Origin: JAAURS01 sp044923475
GTDB lineage: Bacteria > Cyanobacteriota > Cyanobacteriia > Thermosynechococcales > Thermosynechococcaceae
Length of the DNA stretch: 64,000 bases
Direction of reading: 5' to 3'
Assembly (NCBI RefSeq): GCF_044923475.1
Contig: NZ_CP137338.1
Span: forward strand, 2,976,001 to 3,040,000
Under the pieces are notes generated by a model, which was not told the origin of the DNA, searched no databases, and saw only the letters and a list, made by a program, of their open reading frames with translations. Below are positions 59,468-64,000 of the stretch, piece after piece. Position numbers and translations under genes: made by a program. Within the stretch, counting starts at the first letter, position 1; every line of letters begins with the position of its first letter.

Positions 59468-60871
59468 ATGCCCAGTCTTAATCCAATCCCGAAAAATCTT
59501 TTCTCTTTCCAAAGCCCTTGGAATCGACTGCTAAAAGGCTTGGGAGCAAATGTACTGGGCCAGGTGGTAACCGTTTTCATTCAGATTGTGAGCGTCCCGT
59601 TACTCATCCGTTCTTGGGGTATCGAAATTTATGGTGAATGGCTGATTTTAGTGTCGATTCCCATGTATTTTGCGTTGAGCGATCTTGGATTTGGCAGCGC
59701 TGCCGCCAATGAAATGACTCTGCGCGTCGTTCAAGGCGATCGCAGTGCAGCCGCGACCCTATTTCAGAGTGCCTGGCTGCTCATCAGCACCATTGCAGCG
59801 GGTTGCCTTCTCATTCTTGCTGCGATTGTTTGGTGGCTGCCGATCGCGGAGTGGCTGAATTTTACCCACATCGCAGCAGCGCCAGCGGCGGGAATTATTT
59901 TGGTCATGAGTTTGCAAGTCTTCATTTTTCAACAAGTGGTGCTGACGATTTCTGGCTATCAGTGCGAGGGAAACTATCCGGCTGGAATTTTAAACTTGCA
60001 CTGCATCCGGTTGTTGGAATTTGCCGCAATTGCGATCGCAGTGTGGTTTGGAGCATCCCCTTTAGGAGCAGCGCTGGCTCATACTTGCGCGACCAGTTGC
60101 GGTGCTATTTGGATGAGCCGCGATCTGCACAGGCGCAGTCCGTGGTTGACCTACGGGTACCGTCACGCTAGCTTGAAGGCACTCAAAAAACTGAGCCTTC
60201 CGGCGATCGCCTTTATGGGATTCCCCCTAGCCTCAGCCCTCAGCGTTCAAGGAATGACCCTCATTCTCGGCATCCTCTTAGGTCCAGTTGCCGTGGTGGT
60301 GTTTTCAACGCAGCGAACCCTGAGTCGGCTAGCGTGGCAGATCTTAAATTTAATCAACAATTCCGTCAAACCCGAACTTTCCATCGCCTTTGGCCGAGGA
60401 GACCTAGAATTCGCCCGCCAGCTCCACCACAAAGCTTGTAAGACAGCATTTTGGCTTGCGCTTTTGGCCGTTCTGGGATTAGCCCTAGGCGGTCGATGGA
60501 TTATCGCGCTTTGGACGAATCAAAAGGTTATTTTCGACCCGCAACTTTTTTACATTATGTTGGCAATTGTGGTGGTAAATTCGCTGTGGAATACAAGCCA
60601 AGCAGTCCCCATCGCCCTCAATCAGCACCAGCAGCTTTCTCTGCGCTACGTTCTGAGCGCTGGGATTGCGTTACTGGTTGCGATCGGAATCGCACCCCTC
60701 TGGGGGCTGAGCGGTGCGGCAGCATCGCTTTTGATTATCGATCTTGCAATGTCTGTCTATGTAGTAAAAGCGTCTCTCAAAATCCTGCAAGAATCCTCGG
60801 TCCAATTTTTTAGATACCTACTGACGCCGCCCAATCCAGTTAAAAGCGCACGTCAAATTTTGCATCGTTAG
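59468..60871 (+). CDS. wzx: Wzx-like polysaccharide flippase
   Basis: A 467-residue membrane protein with about 12-14 predicted helices, of the MATE/PST superfamily. The opening LLKGLGANVLGQVVTVFIQI with VSVPLLIRSWGIEIYGEWLI is typical. It flips undecaprenyl-linked repeat units to the periplasm. It has the helix-loop pattern of the O-antigen translocase group but no residue that fixes its substrate. It lies directly after the REC-Wzz-kinase gene and ahead of a GT2 and a Wzy-like gene, completing a Wzx/Wzy export set. Confidence 0.88.
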   Translation: MPSLNPIPKNLFSFQSPWNRLLKGLGANVLGQVVTVFIQIVSVPLLIRSWGIEIYGEWLILVSIPMYFALSDLGFGSAAANEMTLRVVQGDRSAAATLFQSAWLLISTIAAGCLLILAAIVWWLPIAEWLNFTHIAAAPAAGIILVMSLQVFIFQQVVLTISGYQCEGNYPAGILNLHCIRLLEFAAIAIAVWFGASPLGAALAHTCATSCGAIWMSRDLHRRSPWLTYGYRHASLKALKKLSLPAIAFMGFPLASALSVQGMTLILGILLGPVAVVVFSTQRTLSRLAWQILNLINNSVKPELSIAFGRGDLEFARQLHHKACKTAFWLALLAVLGLALGGRWIIALWTNQKVIFDPQLFYIMLAIVVVNSLWNTSQAVPIALNQHQQLSLRYVLSAGIALLVAIGIAPLWGLSGAAASLLIIDLAMSVYVVKASLKILQESSVQFFRYLLTPPNPVKSARQILHR

Positions 60872-60911
60872 AATTTCCCTTCGCAAAAAAGTCTAATTCA
60901 TAAAAACGATA

Positions 60912-61697
60912 ATGAAGCTCGGAATTGTTACCATTTCCTACAATCAAGCAAAATACCTTCAACAAGCCATTGAGTCAGTCAGACTTCAAAATACCGATCG
61001 GCTTCGGTATGTTATTGTCGATGCAGGCAGTCAGGACAATTCCAGGGAAATTATCTTAAAAAATAAAGAAAGATTCTCAGAAATTCTCCTAGAACCGGAT
61101 CGAGGCCCTGCAGATGGCCTAAACAAAGGATTCTCTAAATTAGAGGATGCAGAGATTTTAGGTTATCTCAACTCCGACGATGTTTTTGCACCAGGTGCTT
61201 TAGACTTTGTCATGAATTTCTTTGCTGAAAATCCTAAGGTCGATGTTCTGAATGGAGCGATTCGAATTATCGACGATCGCAATCGCATTAGCTGGAGAGG
61301 GAGAACGTCCGATGCTTTCAATTTGATTCAGTACTCCATGGGAATTTGTACCATTTGTCAACAGGCCACTTTTTTTAGGAGACAGGCTTTCCAAAAAGCA
61401 GGCGGTTTTAACCTTGAAAACAGAACCTGTTGGGATGGAGAATTGATGGTAGATATGGCTCTAGCAAAATGCAAATTTGCAACAACTCAAAAAGTCTTAG
61501 GATATTTTCGCATTTATCCAGACTCTATTACCGGATCTAATCGATTTAAAGTTCAGTACGATCTAGATCGAAATCGGATCGATCAAAAAATCTTTGCCAC
61601 TAGCAGCAACTTGCACCCGAGGTCTTTTGAAAAAATTTATCGATTGTTCTATAAAATGAATTTATGGCGGCACCTTCAATATCTGATCGTTCGATAA
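60912..61697 (+). CDS. Glycosyltransferase family 2
   Basis: A 261-residue GT-A enzyme. It opens LGIVTISYNQAKYLQQAIES, with YVIVDAGSQDNSREII (the usual VDGxS), donor motif LGYLNSDDVFAPGALDFVM, and catalytic region GGFNLENRTCWDGELMVDMA. It is a short member, probably adding one sugar of the repeat unit. The gene and its right neighbours are more AT-rich than the left part of the locus, suggesting a different history for the 60.9-63 kb portion. Gaps of about 40-60 bp link it with wzx and the wzy-like gene. Confidence 0.9.
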   Translation: MKLGIVTISYNQAKYLQQAIESVRLQNTDRLRYVIVDAGSQDNSREIILKNKERFSEILLEPDRGPADGLNKGFSKLEDAEILGYLNSDDVFAPGALDFVMNFFAENPKVDVLNGAIRIIDDRNRISWRGRTSDAFNLIQYSMGICTICQQATFFRRQAFQKAGGFNLENRTCWDGELMVDMALAKCKFATTQKVLGYFRIYPDSITGSNRFKVQYDLDRNRIDQKIFATSSNLHPRSFEKIYRLFYKMNLWRHLQYLIVR

Positions 61698-61757
61698 GCT
61701 CTCAGAGTCAAAATATTATGAAAATCTTATTGAAATTAAATATTTTAATTCTAAATC

Positions 61758-62996
61758 ATGAATATTCATAATACACATCTTTTGAAGGATCGCCCCAGAA
61801 TCGATCCATTAGGTTGTATTTCATTTCTAGCTGGGCTGACAAGTGCGATTCAGATTAAGTTTTTTGGCCAACTCTATTTGGGCGAGGTTTTTCTTGCCGT
61901 TTTAGGTTTATTATTAATTGCTGACAAATTCATTCCATCGGCACGATCGCGCAGAAAAAATATCCTAGAGAATCCATTTTTTATAAAATTTTTGATCGCA
62001 TTATGTATTTCTTTTTTGGGGTTGGCACTGTCTGATTTTTGGGTCAATTCTGTTCCAAGGGATTATTTCAGAGGTTGGGCGAAAATTATTTTTCTGACCT
62101 TAGATGTTATCGCGATTGGTTTTGCGATCGAACGCAATCGATGGAATCTATGGTGGTTGAGCGTCGGTTTGGGATTTAGCATCCTATCGCCTTCGATTAT
62201 CTCTCACAATCTTTTGACGGACTGGAAAGTTGTTTACGCAGGGCCTGTAGCATTTCTGGTACTTAGTTTTATGCCTTGGTTGGGCAAGCAACTTTTACCA
62301 TTGACTTTAGCAAGCGCTGGAATTGTTAATATCGTTCTAGACTATCGAAGTTTGGGTTTGATGTTTGTCATCATGGCAGCTATTGTTTGGAGCAAAGTGA
62401 ATGCATCCCAGGTGTCTAGGAAGCAATTATTCAAGCTGGTTGTGGCCTTAAGTTTATCGTTTTTGTTGCTATTTGCTGCCTATCAAAATTCACAAGAAGA
62501 ATTCTCAGAAAGAAGAGAATACTCGAACGCCGCTCGATTTGGCGGGATTCAAGTTGCGTTTGAGGCGATCGCAGATTCTCCTATCCTAGGCTACGGATCC
62601 TGGGCCAAAAGCGAAGCGCTGACAGAACGATTTTTAGACCTGACGGGCGTGCGGCAGCGAGGCTTTAATACACCCGATCGCGTCTATGCAGAGCAAAATA
62701 TTCCTGCCCATTCACAACTTTTACAGTCCTGGATTGAGGGCGGTATTTTAGGAACGACCTTCTTTTTCTTTTATGGAATCCAACTTGTAAAAAGTCTGAG
62801 ATTTTTGATCGCTCAGAGAATTTACGATCGTTTATTTCCGCTCATACTGTTTAGCTGCCTGTCCGGTCTCTGGCATCTGGTAGCCAGTCCCTTTGCAGGA
62901 TCTCATCGCTTTACAGTAGCTCTAACTGTAGGGATAGTTTGTTTGCTGCATTCGGAACAATTTAAAACCACTTTAGCAGGCTATAAAATCACTTAA
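61758..62996 (+). CDS. O-antigen polymerase/ligase-like protein (Wzy/WaaL)
   Basis: A 412-residue membrane protein with about ten to twelve predicted helices and one long periplasmic loop. The loop contains the Wzy/O-antigen-ligase signature: ARFGGIQVAFEAIADSPILG and then IPAHSQLLQSWIEGGILGTT (His in AHSQ). Wzy joins repeat units at the periplasmic face; WaaL transfers the chain to lipid A core. Context with wzx and the Wzz-kinase favours Wzy. Confidence 0.82.
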   Translation: MNIHNTHLLKDRPRIDPLGCISFLAGLTSAIQIKFFGQLYLGEVFLAVLGLLLIADKFIPSARSRRKNILENPFFIKFLIALCISFLGLALSDFWVNSVPRDYFRGWAKIIFLTLDVIAIGFAIERNRWNLWWLSVGLGFSILSPSIISHNLLTDWKVVYAGPVAFLVLSFMPWLGKQLLPLTLASAGIVNIVLDYRSLGLMFVIMAAIVWSKVNASQVSRKQLFKLVVALSLSFLLLFAAYQNSQEEFSERREYSNAARFGGIQVAFEAIADSPILGYGSWAKSEALTERFLDLTGVRQRGFNTPDRVYAEQNIPAHSQLLQSWIEGGILGTTFFFFYGIQLVKSLRFLIAQRIYDRLFPLILFSCLSGLWHLVASPFAGSHRFTVALTVGIVCLLHSEQFKTTLAGYKIT

Positions 62997-63059
62997 ATAA
63001 GATCTGATTTTATGAATTTGTGATGTTGCTATATTTGTCCATCTCCGGAATTTAGATCT

Positions 63060-64000
63060 GTGGATATCCTACACGTTATTGCTTCGGTCGATCCGCAAGG
63101 CGGGGGTCCTGTTGAGGTCGTGCTAACCTTCGGCCTTGCGTTAGCCCGTATGGGCCACCACTCAGAAGTCCTCTGTCTTGACGCCCCCGATGCTGAATGG
63201 CTCCCTGATTTTCCATTGCAGACCTTCGCTTTAGGACCGGGGATCTCAAGCTACCAATATTCAAGGCATTTAGTGCCCTGGTTGCAGAAAAATCAAGCGC
63301 GATACAGTTGCATTATTATTCACGGCATTTGGCGATATTCTAGTTTTGGAGCTTGGTTGGCATTGCGCCGCCATCAGACTCCCTATTATGTCTTCACCCA
63401 CGGCATGTTAGACCCGTGGTTTAAGAAAACCTATCCCTTAAAGCACCTCAAAAAGTGGTTGTTTTGGCCGTGGAGCGACTATCGCGTCCTCAGAGATGCC
63501 GCAGCAGTCTTATTTACCTGCCAAGAAGAAAAAGAACTCGCGCGTCATTCATTTTGGCTCTACGACTGTAATGAAGCAGTCGTTCCCCTTGGGATTGCAG
63601 CCCCGCAGGGGGACGCCGTGCAGCAGAAACTCGGCTTTTTGCAATGCTTTCCACAATTGGAAAATAAGCGTTTGATGCTCTATCTCGGGCGAATTCATCC
63701 GAAAAAAGGCTGTGACTTATTATTAGAGGCTTTTGCAGCGGTTGTAAAGTTAAACCCTAATTTTCATCTCGTCATAGCAGGGCCAGATTCTGTAGGATGG
63801 CAAAACGAGCTTCAGTTGAAAACGCAACAGCTTGAAATCGAATCTCACGTTACTTGGCCGGGCATGCTATCGGGAGATCTAAAATGGGGCGCGTTGAGGG
63901 CTGCGGAAGTCTTTGTATTGCCTTCGCACCAAGAAAATTTTGGGATTGCGATTGTAGAAGCGATGGCTTGCGGTTTACCTGCGATCGTGTCTAATAAGGT
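63060..64000 (+). CDS. Glycosyltransferase family 4 (3' end outside window)
   Basis: An open frame of 313 codons with a GTG start that runs off the right edge, so the stop is not seen. It opens DILHVIASVDPQGGGPVEVV (family acceptor-domain opening with a glycine-rich loop), contains YYVFTHGMLDPWFKKTYPLK, and has donor-domain blocks LMLYLGRIHPKKGCDLLLEA and VFVLPSHQENFGIAIVEAMA, then CGLPAIVSNK. The E-x7-E pattern is complete. The missing part should be only about 60-80 residues. It continues the Wzx/Wzy unit. Confidence 0.9.
   Translation, partial: MDILHVIASVDPQGGGPVEVVLTFGLALARMGHHSEVLCLDAPDAEWLPDFPLQTFALGPGISSYQYSRHLVPWLQKNQARYSCIIIHGIWRYSSFGAWLALRRHQTPYYVFTHGMLDPWFKKTYPLKHLKKWLFWPWSDYRVLRDAAAVLFTCQEEKELARHSFWLYDCNEAVVPLGIAAPQGDAVQQKLGFLQCFPQLENKRLMLYLGRIHPKKGCDLLLEAFAAVVKLNPNFHLVIAGPDSVGWQNELQLKTQQLEIESHVTWPGMLSGDLKWGALRAAEVFVLPSHQENFGIAIVEAMACGLPAIVSNK

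Overview
The window is chromosomal DNA of a cyanobacterium. Direct evidence is the very frequent HIP1-type octamer GCGATCGC/CGATCG, an aldehyde-deformylating oxygenase (ado) with all six diiron ligands, a plastid-type gap2, an RbcR-type LysR regulator, a nitrate-reductase-associated protein, and DUF4079 and DUF2949 proteins that are typical of cyanobacteria. No transposase, CRISPR array or rRNA gene was seen.

Region 1 (1-7.4 kb) holds two regulator/target modules: a LysR gene divergent from an exported NTF2-like protein with a clear palindromic operator, and an HxlR gene divergent from an acyl-CoA dehydrogenase with a second small palindrome. Gene debris lies between them, including a truncated VOC-family gene. 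trpE follows.

Region 2 (7.5-29.6 kb) is mainly housekeeping: ggt, an OmpR-type response regulator, rbcR, gap2, a class V aminotransferase, ado and a solitary C5 DNA methyltransferase. Accessory material interrupts it: an AT-rich patch with a HEPN-like protein and a VapBC-type pair, a slipin-like gene whose 3' end is duplicated around a PEP-CTERM-like protein gene, a row of intact and decayed tRNA-like sequences, and a secreted low-complexity protein followed by a probable outer-membrane barrel protein.

Region 3 (29.6 kb to the right edge) is a large surface-polysaccharide superlocus. It contains an ABC export pair (wzm/wzt), at least ten glycosyltransferases (GT2, GT4, GT39), two proteins with methyltransferase domains, an ACP/PLP-decarboxylase/acyltransferase module, a frameshifted glycoside hydrolase, an epimerase, an asparagine-synthetase-like protein without the glutaminase cysteine, and a second export set: a Wzz/BY-kinase fused to a response-regulator receiver domain, a Wzx-like flippase and a Wzy/WaaL-like protein. 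A RES/Xre toxin-antitoxin pair, a Uma2 nuclease, a DUF1350 hydrolase and dtd sit inside it.

Taken together, region 3 looks able to build and export two glycans, one by the ABC route and one by the Wzx/Wzy route. The most unusual protein is the REC-Wzz-BY-kinase fusion. The ACP/decarboxylase/acyltransferase/wzt operon is the best candidate for an undescribed polysaccharide-modifying system. Functional statements rest on family resemblance and visible motifs; no database search was run.
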